DNA from: Daphnia carinata
Taxonomy: Eukaryota; Arthropoda; Branchiopoda; Diplostraca; Daphniidae
Length of the DNA: 64,000 nucleotides
Assembly: GCF_022539665.2 (NCBI RefSeq)
Contig: NC_081334.1
Location: forward strand, 7,286,424-7,350,423
Reading direction: 5' to 3'
Part shown: one piece after another, positions 47,735 to 60,512 of the stretch
Numbering within the stretch: the stretch's first letter is position 1
Layout: each line of letters begins with the position of its first letter
The notes under the pieces: generated by a model
Database searches by the model: none
Seen by the model: only the letters and a program-made list of their open reading frames with translations
Told to the model about the DNA's origin: nothing
Program-made: the position numbers and the translations under genes

Positions 47735-48026
47735 GCACACGCTAAGCAAATCTAGAAATATGCCTGAAAAAAAAACTGCCCGATGAGCCACGGTTTAAGG
47801 CGCCTCTTGTGGACGCAAAGGTCATTACGAGAAACTTTCTCCGTCACAAATTACATGGTTTTAAACAAATTTAAAGTAATCATCCAAATCAAGATTTAAC
47901 TTAAAAAAAAAAGAAAAAAAGCGTAACACTTGGGGAAACACACTTTAATTTCTTGCTCTTTTTCTTTAGTTTATTCCAAAATGGAGTATGATGAGTTTTC
48001 GTTAAGGCCATCCAGCGTCTCCGGTA
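47735..48026 (-). repeat. Right arm of the inverted repeat
   Basis: Reverse-complement copy of 36361-36654. Its inner end lies about 130 bp from the first vasa-like exon. Confidence 0.9.
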
Positions 48027-49172
48027 AGAATCACATCACTTAGATATTGATCTAACCATTCATTGATACGACTGTATTTGTTGGTCGTACCTACACGTCC
48101 TACATTACAGCAGTAATAGCATTTCTGATCCTTCGGATATCATTGTAAGCCATCCAAAAGCTGTGTGTTGTGCCATCACAACTAAAAACAATTAAAGTAG
48201 CTTTTGGAAAACACTGCTGGTTCACCTTTCAAAGTTGAAACATAACACAAGAAACAGATTTAAAAAGATGAAATCTACAATCTGGAATGTTTTATACATC
48301 TCACTGTTTAATTGGTAGGAGAAGGAGAAGAAAAAAGAAATAGGAATCAAACCTGCTTTAAATGATCAAATATCAAAAAGATCTTTACATCTAATTCTAG
48401 GTTGGGCTTTCCTTGGACAATGTGCTCCATTCGAGGTGGGTATTCTGGGGGATCAGGATTCTGGCACAAGCTTTGGTTTTTCCAAAAAATAATTAGCCTG
48501 ATAAAAGAGTTTAAACAATCGGCGTTGACCATCTACCGTTGACCATCTACCAAGTTTCCACTTAATGTAGTTTCGTAACGTTTAAGTTCAACAAGATAAT
48601 CAACGTGGCTATTTACAATTAGTAAGTTCAACAATCCGTCCAACAACATAAATGCCATATCCACACGAAGGATCATATTGTCGGGTAACGTCGTCTGCAT
48701 CCTCTCAAACAATAGATGGCGATTTTTGCCGCGCACTTCAAAACTCGAAAAAGAAAGTATTCTTTAAAAGAAAGAAAATATACATGTACATACAAATCAC
48801 AATAACTGTTTAAATAAATTTCATTTCAGGTTTAGAAAATGATTTTTTTTCATTAACTTATGTCACACGTTTGTAAGGTATTGTGCGCAATATATAAGGT
48901 AAAATCTTTATAAACCCGACAACGTGTTTTTACTCTATTACCAAGATGAAACTCCATTTCCTACTAGGCTAAGTGACCTTGTTACAATAGCAGTATAGCA
49001 CTATCACATCATAGGTAACGTGTACTGGACGTCTCGTACAAAGAAAAAGGTAATTCGTGATTAGCTAGACAATAAATTGATTATTCAGTGGCATAGTAAT
49101 TAACTTTTCTTGAACATAAGTGTGCCATAAACAATTGTTGCTAACTTCTTTGGATTTATATTTAGATTCGGC
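48027..49172. other. Right flank of the inverted-repeat block and 4-TM gene promoter
   Basis: A minus-strand open stretch at 48533-48750 (HLLFERMQTTLPDNMIL region) and another at 48347-48532 look protein-like, and may be exons of one decayed gene, but I cannot assign them. The remainder is AT-rich promoter/5' UTR of the next gene. Confidence 0.35.
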
Positions 49173-50156
49173 ATGAATATCGACAACAAACGACAAGGTG
49201 GGCTGTTTAATGGAATGCCCTCTTATCATGTGTTAAGTAACCAATCTCAAAATCCTCAAAATAATGATCTCATTAAACTAATCCAGCATGAGGAAAACAA
49301 ATTTTGGTCTGTAAGGCCTCTTTACATCTTTGCCACCCTGCAAATGGTATTTGGGCTGTTTCTTTTCTCGGCCCAAGTAATAATACTAACTGATTCTTGA
49401 TAATTTATTGGTTAAAATTCAACAAATGTTTCTTTTTTTAGATTGCCCTGTATAGTGAAAATTGCCAGTGTGAAGACATGATAAAATCAATAGTTTCATA
49501 TGAATTTGATGGCAATGAGCAGATTCCTAATTTCCTAAGTAAACAGTTATGTGTATGTCATAGAAGTACCTTTGCTATTTGGTGTGGTGGTATAATCTTC
49601 TTTACCGGCCTGTTAAGTGCTCTGGCTACCAAGTACAAAACAAACTTCCTGTAAGTCCAAAAAATATCTAATCACAAAGTCAACTGTTTCACAATATGGT
49701 TGTTTCCCACCCAGGTTGGTGGTGTCTTCTTTTTTGTGTGTTGCAGGATATGGAGTTAGCGTTTGCTGCTTAATTATGAGTGCTGTTCATGCCCAAATTG
49801 AATTGGACAATGGTAACTTGTTTTTTAAATATAGAGTTTGTGCAGTTTACCTTCATGCAAATGCTTGGATTGCTGTGCATTTTCGCCACAGTAATGCACA
49901 GAGGAACGTATGTTGGAATGGCCGTGATTTCCGGCTTGAACTTTCTGATTTTCGTGCTGACGTCGGCATTATTCTGTCGTGCCAGTTGCTCTTGCTGTCA
50001 ACCTCACGTAAAAAGATAAAGCATAACTTGTGTTTTCCCTCGATAGCTTATTGTCATGAACATTTTTACTTTTAGACTCCAACCATTATGTACCTCTCGT
50101 CTGTTGACGATTCCACTTCGAATCGAGAAAATGAAGTCTCTAATTTGCCCCGATAA
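49173..50156 (+). CDS. Four-transmembrane membrane protein, unassigned
   Basis: Model: exons 49173-49376, 49442-49650, 49715-49812, 49892-50007, 50076-50156, giving 235 aa. Membrane segments: RPLYIFATLQMVFGLFLFSA (near 50-70), FAIWCGGIIFFTGLLSALA (about 105-123), VVSSFLCVAGYGVSVCCLI (about 140-160) and VGMAVISGLNFLIFVLTSAL (about 182-202), then Cys-rich CRASCSCCQPH and a polar tail. Spacing resembles MS4A/tetraspan families, with a Cys-containing loop between TM1 and TM2, but no diagnostic motif was recognised. The fourth exon's acceptor is uncertain: a nearer AG (49834) would restore FMQMLGLLCIFATVMH in frame but imply a 22-bp intron. Confidence 0.7.
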
Positions 50157-50452
50157 AGAGTTGACAGCCAATCTGCGTTAACATAAAAAAGGAAAAATTA
50201 AGTTAAATAAGTATTGCTGTTGGTGTTGTTAATGTGTTACTGATAGGACTTTCCAATACTTTTAGTTCTGTTGGTGAATTCCTGAATAAATCCAGAAATG
50301 CAAACAAGATATGAACGAGATGTATTTGTATAATACTTATTTTGACACGCCTTAGCGCGCAATGAAAAGGAAATGTACATCTTCTATGAAACCAGGAGCT
50401 TAACAGCAACCACAGTATGTACGTATAACTTAATAAAAACTTTTGGTGAGGA

Positions 50453-50749
50453 TCAACTGTGAGAATTTAGAGGATAAAGACGGACGGCATCTTCGTAAGG
50501 AGGGGGTGGCTGTTCATTCCAACGGCCATAATAAGATGCAGGCGTTTCCCCAGCCATGTCGATGATAAATACGTCAACGGCTCGATTGCTAATGCTCTGC
50601 CTTAAGTCCGGTGGTTCACTTGCAAATGGATGATCTTTTTGTCTTCTTCCTTCTTTTTTCTTGCGAAGATTTGAGCACAGGCTCATCAGCATACGGATGG
50701 CAGCCACAGCCAAGAAAACAAATGCAACCAGCAGGTACACTTCGCTCAT
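50453..50749 (-). CDS. Small single-pass membrane protein with PPxY motif (A)
   Basis: Single exon, 98 aa. It begins MSEVYLLVAFVFLAVAAIRM, so the membrane segment sits at the very N-terminus (about residues 3-24), followed by a basic KKKEGRRQK stop-transfer stretch. The rest should be cytosolic and ends in PPPPYEDAVRLYPL, containing a PPxY motif of the kind bound by WW domains of NEDD4-family ligases. It shares layout and the PPxYxEAVxLxPL tail pattern with the gene at 51198, so the two look like tandem paralogues. No named family recognised; adaptor or trafficking roles like those of Commissureless or NDFIP are inference. Confidence 0.7.
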   Translation of the reverse strand: MSEVYLLVAFVFLAVAAIRMLMSLCSNLRKKKEGRRQKDHPFASEPPDLRQSISNRAVDVFIIDMAGETPASYYGRWNEQPPPPYEDAVRLYPLNSHS

Positions 50750-51197
50750 ATTTTGAGAAGTCAGAACTAGGACGAAGTTTAAATGTATCCGTTTTGTTTT
50801 GCTGCTGATCCTCTTGCGGTTTCAATTTTTATCAGAAGACAGTTTGAAGCACGTCTATTCACTTTCTCAACACTTGGTCGATTTACAGATTTGAATACGT
50901 ATCAGAAACACTTTCACCCACGAAACCCGCACCACTTGGGGATCACTTCAGGCTACAATGGAAAGTGGTGCACATTCCAGTACAAGCCAATCCACTCTTG
51001 ACCTCCGACTGTTGAATTGTTCCTTATTTTTTCCTAGAACTTTCAGAAACAGCTTTCGAAAAAGAAACCGGTTTTTCTTTTTCAACCGCAGTTCAGAGCA
51101 CCATAACAAGGTAATCTTGTTTTGCTTTCAGTCAATACGGTTCACACTTGTCCTTTTTAAACACTTTTAGAATCCATCCGATCTCGTTATTGTAGTC

Positions 51198-51524
51198 CTA
51201 CTTTTGAAGACTTAAAGCGTCATTTGGTAGCGGAGGTAGTTGAACAGCTTCGTCGTAATCAGGAGGTGACACTTCTTCGACCAAACATTCGTACGAAGGC
51301 GGTTGGGCGTCAATTCTGCAGTCACTGCTATCGTAATTTAGGTTGATGGTGAAAACTTCACTGCCCCGATGATGGGCGATTTCTTCGTCGGAAGGGTCTG
51401 TATAAGAGGAATTCTTCTTCAAGCAACACCCATTTTTACGATAATGCGACCAGAAACAGGTCAAGAAAATCCGGAAAGCAAAGAGGGAAAGAAAAATTAT
51501 AGTAGCAATGTTATATGACTCCAT
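51198..51524 (-). CDS. Small single-pass membrane protein with two PPxY motifs (B)
   Basis: Single exon, 108 aa. N-terminal membrane segment (IATIIFLSLFAFRIFLTCF, residues 6-24), basic and Cys-rich flank (RKNGCCLKK), acidic middle, and C-terminal PPSYE and PPDYDEAVQLPPLP. Paralogous in design to the gene at 50453, about 450 bp away on the same strand; overall identity is low outside the tail. Function unknown. The start ATG at 51524 gives the whole membrane segment. Confidence 0.68.
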   Translation of the reverse strand: MESYNIATIIFLSLFAFRIFLTCFWSHYRKNGCCLKKNSSYTDPSDEEIAHHRGSEVFTINLNYDSSDCRIDAQPPSYECLVEEVSPPDYDEAVQLPPLPNDALSLQK

Positions 51525-54500
51525 TTCGCTTTAAAGCCAGCAGCAAGATCCACAATTTCAACTTCCAGCAAGCTCTAGGCTTTTCGTTTTAGTTTGTTTT
51601 TCCTTATCCTGCTGTATCCACGGCGTGACTACTTTAGCGAAGTTTATGCGCTGCATTGCTGCACGATCCAATGAATTAATATTCTTTTCCGGATAAATGA
51701 TAGCACCTTGGGCGAAGTTCGTAAAGTTCCTCACTGTTTAAATTAAATATAGCCGATGCGTAAACAGACGGATAAGAATTGGATAAACAATTGCGTTGTC
51801 TTATCTTCGCAAAGAATTTTATATCACGTTCGTGATACGCTTTGTTTACGACACAGTGCGAAAACATTGAGTCAAAAACACGTGATTGGCGAAGAGCTGC
51901 TTCAAAACGCTCTACGACGTGGTTACTAACAGCATTCTGTATAACGGGAATAACATTAATACCTCGCACTAGACGAATGTCTCGCAGTATTGAAATGGCG
52001 AACGTGCTTGCCACATTTGATGAAAAATACGATAAAACCGTCGCGTTCCTAAAAAGGCACGCGAGAAGTAACCGGTTTCGAATAGTTTGTTTTGTATTCG
52101 CTGTCATATTCCTGTTTTGTTTATTTACGTAGGCGTTGGTCCTGGGTACACCTTCAAAATCATGATGACGTAACGGATCTATTGTTAGTCGTATGGTTTT
52201 TGTCCTTTAAATTCCATTGTGAATGTTTGACTAAATTGTCTCCAGAAAAACAAATTACAAAATTATTTTAAATATTTAATTATTTGAATAGCTATTACTT
52301 GAAATGTGCTGCCGTCTATTTAAACGCGCATAGGTAAATGAGAAATTTTTGGCAGATTTCTATCTCCAACAAAGTATAAGCCTTCTGCGAACGAGAGATT
52401 ACTCGACATTGCTGTGCTAGGCTAACAGATGTCAAGTTTCGCGTAGACCTCTATGCTGTATTGATTGAATTCTCGAGAGAATCTTTCAACAGACGCGATC
52501 GATGCCGTTGACGCTGAAAAAAAGGGAGAACAAAGAACGAAAAAGTTATTCAATGATTACATTGCCAGCCATGCGTTTTATATAGCAGTAATTTGGACGA
52601 GACAATATTCTAATATCGCCCTTGCCCAGCGTCAGCGGAAGTACACTTACAACACAGACTACAATGGGCGTTATATTTCCTCGGTAGGCCATCAACACGA
52701 AACGACATATCCTATTCAGTGCACGAAATCAGTAAAAATTTCCATATTTTTTTTTATCCTAGTGTTTTCTAATTTTCTACCACTCAAACTGATTTTCTTT
52801 TTTTTTTCGACAAGCAGGAAATGTTATAATCTATCATGCAGCGCTAGAAATACGAATGTCTGCTGTCTACTTTCTTTAGTAATGATAAACGTCACCGTTT
52901 AACATAACCACTTTTCAAAGTACTCGGTTCTACTCTGATAGATTCTTCTATTCTCTCTTAGTTCATCCATCTGCTGAGGACAAATTAAAAAACTAAATGA
53001 TAATACTAACCATTTCAGACAGAACCTTCTTTCAACTGAAAACGCCATTGTACCCTGAACGATTACTGCGCCAGTCTGCGAGACAAGATGCAGCTGGGAA
53101 GATCGATAGAAAGAATAAAGAACGTACTGTTGTCAAGCAGGCCAAAGTTCGAGGTTTGTTGGACGGATGCCCGCCCAGATGTTGGACTCGCAGAGGAAGT
53201 CAAAATATAGAATGAAGTGCTACTGTGTAGCTGGAGTACGAATCCTGGAATAATAAAAAAGAAGTCTTTTAGTGAGTGGTTAACATGACAGCTGACAAAG
53301 AAAGAAAAAGGGAAATGAGGACTGATAACGACGAAAAATATTCCGACAGTAATCCGATAAGTATGGCTAGTCGACTGGACTAGTCAACGGAAACCAAAGC
53401 CCAGCATAGATCCAATAAAGAAACCTGGCAAAGATCACAAAAAACACTTGTGTGGTCTAATATTGTGCCTGCAAACAATGAAACGTTAAGATCTTACACA
53501 AGGAAACGGGAATTTGTATTGGATGAAAGTGAATAAGTGCTGCCATACACACACAGGTTAATAAACAGTAAAGTTTTGGTTTGTTTTTTTTCTTTTTCTG
53601 TAGATTCCAAAATGACGAGTTTTTTTTTCTTTTACCACACCAAACGCTACTGGGCAGTCCTCAGAATGGTAGTAACATACACAAGTGGTACGATATTGAG
53701 ATATCAAATAGGGGGGAGATGGGGGATCGCGATACGAAGGATTCATGTTATGTGGGAAAAGAAAAAAAAATTGGGGAGTTTTCTTAGAATTTTTCTCCTT
53801 TAGAAAAAGAACGTTTGGCCATTGAGTTTCTTAATTTTGAGATAAACAAGGAAAAGAAAATAGCTACTGCGCATGCCTTGCTCTTACTTAGATGCCTTAA
53901 ACGATTACAGGGCAGATAGGCCAAGATCTTTTTAAAAAGAGAAATCCACTAAGTTCGGTCGCTGAAATTCAATTGGCGGCATGGGAAAGGATATCCAATC
54001 GATTTGAGCAAAAAAAAAAAATAATAATAAAATATTGCAGGAAAAAAGGTGAACAAAGAATTGGCTTCAATTTGAGCCTCTTGCCGTTCAAAAGGAATTG
54101 TGAGATTCGACCGAAAGAAGGGGGAAAAAAAGAACTTTAGTTACTTTTTCCTCAAAATTCTGTGCGTTTGCGGGAGAAAAGCAGACCGGGTAATAAGCAT
54201 TCATAGAATTGTTGCAAACAAAATGGATCTCAGGTTTGACAGAAAACGACATCCACCCCCCTTCCCAAAAAATACCGTACGAACAGCAAATTGACATTCA
54301 TCAGGTTATAAAGAATTAAGGTAGATAAAGAGGATCATTCAAGGAAAATGTCGAAAGCAGCTGCAAAAATTCGAATAACAAAAGAAAGCGACAACTTCTT
54401 TTGCCGACATGGTAATTTTCTTTCAAGATATGAGTTGATGAGAAGAATGGATGGGGTAAACCAAAGCAATAAACGTCCAAAAAGCCAATTAATAAATATT

Positions 54501-54777
54501 TCAAAAAAAAATGTCAGGCTAAACGGAAATTATAGGTAGGTTGCTAGATTATTTGACAACGAACGCGTGTATAATGATGTAAGGGCAGTAACTAGAATTG
54601 ATTCCGAAACGAACGATCATTTAAAGTTAGAAACTCCGAACGCAAAAAAGAACAAATAAACTGATCGGCGATTACGAACAGTTGACGCTTCTGTGCCATT
54701 AAGATATTAAATTGAGTCGTATCGCCTTAATTTGTGATTCTTTTTTCTTTTTTTTTGTGTATGGTACCTTCTGCTTT
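51525..54777. other. Gene-poor 3.2 kb region
   Basis: Overlapping open frames on both strands at 51676-52132 lack an ATG in a sensible place or any known domain. On the plus strand an ATG at 52002 could open a 43-codon peptide ending in a hydrophobic tail (CFVFAVIFLFCLF), which is unproven. From 52200 to 54770 I see AT-rich sequence with A/T runs and no gene. Confidence 0.4.
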
Positions 54778-56823
54778 TTAAGCCTTAAAGTCCTCGATCT
54801 TACGAATTGCACAGCACAGCAACATGGAGAAGATCATTCCAAGTAGCTCAATGATACCAATGCCAATGCCTGTGGCAAACACGTAGGTGAAGTATTGATG
54901 GAGCAAAGCTTCCAGCTTAGGTGCGCAACCCTAAAAAAGTAAAATAGAAACAGGAAGTTAGTTGTAAAGCCAGCCTTATTAAGGAGAAAGTCTACAGTGT
55001 ATACAACAAGACAGTTACGTACGTCGGTGTAGACAATGCCGAGAGCGGAAGCAGCGAAGCCGAGCGAACCAAGCTTGCGAGTAGTCTCACAAAGGTCCGA
55101 GTCGGGGTCGGCACAACAAGACTTGGGCACCGAATAAGTAGGCGCCAGAGCACTAATGCCGATCTCCAGAGGCGACTTCTCGCCAACACCATTGTAAGCC
55201 GAGTTAGCCCAGCTGGCGTAGCTCTCAGCACCGCAGCACTTGAGAGATTTCTGGATCATGTCGAAGGTCTTGGTTGTCACATCATCCTTGCCGTAGTCGC
55301 GGCGAACCGTGTCCCGCACGCTCTCTTGCACAAGCTTGTTCAGGTCGGCGCGGTTCATGTAGGCCCACACGCCTCCGGCGATCTCGGCGACGAGGATGAT
55401 CATCAAAAAGACAAAGAACTGCAAGCGACGTATTATTAAGTGGCGTTCTTCAAGTTTTCTGTTTTTTTAACGACATTTGACACTCACGGTTCCGAGTAAA
55501 CATTGGCTTTCACGTAGGGCGCCGCAGCAGCCAAGGAATCCGATGACGGTCATCAAAGCTCCAGCCGCCAACAGGATGTACGTCCCAGTTGCGTAATCTT
55601 GCGCACCTTTCGCCATGAAGACCACCGCTTGATCGAAGAGAAGCCAGATAGACAAGGCCAATACGCCCACACCAGCCAACTGTCATCCATCAGCAGGATG
55701 CGTCACAAGATGAATAACAACAAAATCCGAAGCGAAAACGAGGGGAGAAAGAAAACAAATAAAATACCAATAGTGAAATGGGTGGTATGTATGTCGGCGC
55801 AAAAATAATGGAGAAATAATTGCACTCAATATGGCAATACGAAACTGACCCACACCCAAGCCTTACTCAATAACCGAATTACGGAGGCATTCGTCACTGC
55901 CTCCGAGTGAAACATCATTTCCGCAATACCACTTCCTACGCTGTCGGGCAAGTAAATCTCTCTTTTACCTTCGTTACATGTGTAAGCGAAATCAACCGAT
56001 CGATGAATCCATCACCCCTCCCTTTCAACTGCATCATCCAACATACGGTGAAACTCTATCAGAGAGTGTATATCTATATACACCACTCCGGAAAACGGTG
56101 CGATGAAGGATGAAAGAGGACAAGAAAAGGGCGGAGAGGAAGAGGGAAAAAGAGCTCGCACAAAGCTCTCTATTTTCTTATGTGAAAAAAATCGATAACA
56201 GTCTGGCGATATGGTTTCAACCGTTCAACAGGCCACTTGATTCGTAACTTCCTATCAATTATTGGCCTAGCCTCAATGACGTAAAATTTTGCCTTTCTCG
56301 TGGAATTTTCCTATCCATTCAGTTTTTGTAAAAATACAATTACCTTTCACTATTCAGAATGCAAGGCCGAAGCCTCAATGCAACTTCCAAAACTAAGCAT
56401 GCTATTCTTCATCCTTGTGCTACAACCACCATCATTAAAAACCAGCTTGCAAAGGCTGGCCTTGAAGCACTGGTGTAGCCTTCATAACAGGACCTGTTTA
56501 ATTCTAAGTTTCCCTGAATTGCAGATTACCAAAGTGGCCTAGCAAGTCACTTTTAACTTACATGACTAATACAAAAATTGTACTACTGCCCTAAATAGAA
56601 AAGAAATTTGAAAACATTCTTCAAGAATGGAATATGGAAGTGTTCTTCGAAGAGATAAAAAAAAATGTGGAAAGTTTTTGTCAATATAGTTTAGAATTTA
56701 CTTTATCAACTAAACTTAAATATTTATATCCAGTGATAGAATTTGGCAAAAGATTACCCAGAAGATGAGGTTGACAAAGAAGACGATCCACTTCAGCACG
56801 CCATAGCAGCCACTCAACGCCAT
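54778..56823 (-). CDS. Tetraspanin
   Basis: Four exons, all phase 0: 56758-56823, 55488-55679, 55023-55418, 54778-54930, giving 268 aa. Tetraspanins organise membrane microdomains and partner receptors. MALSGCYGVLKWIVFFVNLIFW opens TM1; TM2 is GTYILLAAGALMTVIGFLGC with the CCGALRES loop; TM3 is FFVFLMIILVAEIAGGVWAY. The large extracellular loop holds CCGAESY and PKSCC plus further Cys residues, and TM4 (FATGIGIGIIELLGMIFSML) leads to LCCAIRKIEDFKA. Length and Cys pattern are typical. The first intron is about 1.08 kb, the longest of this gene, and may hold regulatory sequence. The exact tetraspanin subgroup (CD151/CD63-like) is not decided. Confidence 0.95.
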
Positions 56824-57875
56824 TCTTGATGAAGATTGATATTACTTGTTCGCACTCGTATAAACAGATAAACGGCAAACAAGCCTAAATGTGTGCCTCT
56901 CGAGGTTCGAATCGAAAAACAATATGAAATCTGTTTAGAAGAAACTGTAAAATGCCGAACAGTTGTTTGCTGTCTGAAATTTCGTCACGCTCGGCCAGGA
57001 AGTCGACGCCCAAACATCAGCTCGGGCTGCAAGGTCTTTCTCATACGCACCGCCCCGAGTTAGCTCGAGTTACCACCTAGCGGGTGAGAGCATAAACTAC
57101 ATTTTTCGAACTATTTTCTGTGAAGTTTTCCTACGTTAACTAAAATTTATTTGACAGATTTGCCTGTCCAAGATGACGTATTAGATAAAAATCTCATTAT
57201 TATCTAATTGAATGTCATAACTATCTGTTGAATTAATCAGCTATAATCGAATTTAAGGCTTGGCATTTTCTACTGGAAAGATTGCCCACGGTGATCAAAG
57301 ATCTAAGATAAATGCCATCTGTTGTTTACAATTTAAGCAAGTGCATTCAGACAGCTTTCCAATGAAGTCAATTACTTTATTGCTTTCGTGTAAGAATTAG
57401 TTCTTGAAGAAAAATTTGTCTTTTTTAATAATTCGAAATTAAGTTTATGAAAAAATCCATTTACTTCTTGTTTCATTGAAATGTTATGAATATAGAATGT
57501 AAACAGCTAATGGCAACGCAGTGTTTCATCCAAAGAGAATTTGTCTGTGGTGTCGACGGTTTCATTGAAACTGAGAATCGGCATATTGCGATACAACATT
57601 TTGTTAAACAAAAACTATTTGTGTAATTTTTTTGCATAACACAAGGTAACGTTGCAACAAATGCACCCATTTTATCGAAAATATTAAAAAACAACATGTG
57701 AAATTACAATCAATAAGCCAAGATTCAATCTTGCACTGCCTTGTGCCTTTATATGAAAATATCATGTGTTTACTTACAATAATATTTAGAAAACCACAAG
57801 TAACATAAATCATTTTCATAAAGAAAACCCTGTTCTTGGTGAGAAATGTAGATATAATCTAATCACTATATTCAG
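56824..57875. other. Divergent spacer between tetraspanin and RBX1
   Basis: AT-rich, no gene seen. An acceptor-like cag immediately before the RBX1 ATG suggests a 5' UTR intron. Confidence 0.45.
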
Positions 57876-58450
<575 letters not shown>

Positions 58451-59186
58451 AAGTATGTCCATTTTGCAGCAAACTTTTTTTAAAAATTATTATTACCGAA
58501 TTTCATCGATTGAATCTGTCACCTGTCAATCTTTTTGTGCTTTCGTTGAATTACAAAGGAAAAACTTGAACAAATGTCATTCTATAACTTTAGTCCAATT
58601 GCATAATCTTGATACCAGGAACAATATGCTTTAAAAAACAGCAACACCGACGTGTGCGTGCGGGTACAAAACAAAAATCGTTCGCAATCGCAATCGAATT
58701 AATAATTTTAATCTAATTCCCTAACTCTGTCAATAGCGAGATACACATACCCTTGCTTAAAAATTATTTATGGAACGGAGACTACAATAATGTGTCGTTA
58801 AATAATAGTTTAAACAATAAGACGAAGAAGCCTGGGCAAAATCCCCTTATAGTTTCTCATTAGAAAACATTTGCTTTCATTAACGAGCTTGGGAGCAGAC
58901 CTGCTATTGCGTGAAGGTGGAGAAGAAGCTAATACGGCGACCGCCAGATGACACGTCGATAGCCAGGTTCGCTATTTCCATTTCTCTTACGGTTGGTTAA
59001 AACAAACTAATTACTCTAAATAATTTTTTATTATTTAATTCACGTGGAGTAACCAAGGAACTTACTTTGAAAATTTATATAAATACCCATTTACATTACA
59101 ACCACTTTGGGGGAAAAAAAATTATTTGGCAAATGCAACTGACGCTCTGTTGGTATGGTTTTATTTACAATTCGTCTTTTTAAAAA
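58451..59186. other. Spacer between RBX1 and DOLPP1
   Basis: RBX1 3' UTR and DOLPP1 promoter, AT-rich; no gene seen. Confidence 0.5.
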
Positions 59187-60243
59187 ATGGAGGATACAGA
59201 AACATCTCCTAGCCAAAATTCGAATATAAAATGGATACCACTAAGTATCACGGCAGAATATCCCGAAGGTAGTTTTGCGTAACATTTTCTGATTGTATTG
59301 ATCTGCATATCTGTTTATATACACAGGTGATATTATTGGAAAATTGTTAGCATTTACTTCAATGCTTCCTCATGCCCTTATTGTCAGCTTTATAACATTG
59401 ATACTTTTCAGAAGGGATCTCCATACAGTAAGTTTATTTACTACTTGGATTGAGTACCTGTTTTACATTAATGTTTGTTTTTTATCTGTAGATATCATAT
59501 CTTTTTGGGTTGGTACTCAATGAAGGGATTAACTATGGTAAAACTTATCATCCATACTTCTGTAAAGTGTAGTGCATAAAGATTTTTTTTTATTATAGTG
59601 CTCAAACATACTCTTCGTCAAGGAAGACCAATAGCTAGACCTAGCCTTTTACATGAATATGGCATGCCTTCATCTCACAGTCAGTTCATGTGGTTCTTTA
59701 CAACTTACATGTTTTTATTTCTTTGGGTGCGATTGAGACACATCAGCTACACAAACACTGTATGGATTTGGATATGGAAAACCGCCATCACAGTAGCATG
59801 TGTTGTAATGTCAATAATTGTTGCAGGATCAAGGTTTCAAATTCATTCTAGATTTATTATTTTAATGATTTTCAACAATGTAATTTTTGGATTTTATTAC
59901 TAGGATTTATCTTCAGTATCACACTGTTTCTCAAGTAATAGTGGGAGCATTACTTGGATCCGTATTAGGAATACTCTGGTTCTTAATAACTCATTTTACC
60001 CTAACACCTTGGTTTCCAACTGTTGCCTCATGGTTGGTTTGCTTAAACAAATAACAATTTATAGATGTATTTAAAAAATAAATAATATCTCTTTTTTTTT
60101 AATTATTTGGTAGGAGGTTGTGTGAATGGTTGCTGGTAAGAGATCAAACACTTATCCCCAACGTTATATGGTTCGAGTATACATCCCATCGGCACGAATC
60201 AAAACATAGAAGTCGAAAATTGGTCTCAATGAAATCCCAATAA
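59187..60243 (+). CDS. DOLPP1: Dolichyldiphosphatase 1
   Basis: ER-membrane PAP2-superfamily enzyme that recycles dolichyl pyrophosphate to dolichyl phosphate for N-glycosylation. Exons 59187-59268, 59327-59427, 59492-59537, 59599-59833, 59904-60032, 60114-60243 give 240 aa (human 238). The phosphatase motifs are in order: KHTLRQGRP (motif 1), [12 protein letters not shown] (motif 2) and [14 protein letters not shown] (motif 3), with Gln in place of the usual Asp, as in DOLPP1. Four hydrophobic segments surround them (for example [46 protein letters not shown]). Convergent with SF3B6, 270 bp between stops. Confidence 0.96.
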
Positions 60244-60512
60244 AACTAGCCTGAAAGTAAGTTTGTAATTGGTAGCTTGGTGCAATTGTTTGTCTGTTCA
60301 CTGTGCCTACAAATTTGTTATTGTTTTGGAAGTGCATATTTCATGAATATTCTTTTAAGAAACATATTTTGCTGTATTAACTTGCCTATGTTGTCATTTG
60401 ATATTCCTAACATGATAGAATATCTCACAAGTACACTGGTTTGGAAAGGGTTATTGTCGTGTAGTAAAAATGATTTTATTATCAAAATTGTACAATGAGT
60501 TCAATTTACATG

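Noticed and set aside
51676-52132. Frames of 143 and 96 codons on opposite strands
   Set aside because: Mutual shadows without a proper ATG context, domain or splice support; only a short hydrophobic-tailed peptide on the plus strand remains conceivable.
52465-53215. Plus-strand frames of 145 and 72 codons
   Set aside because: Low-complexity Phe/Lys content from A/T runs and no ATG or domain support.
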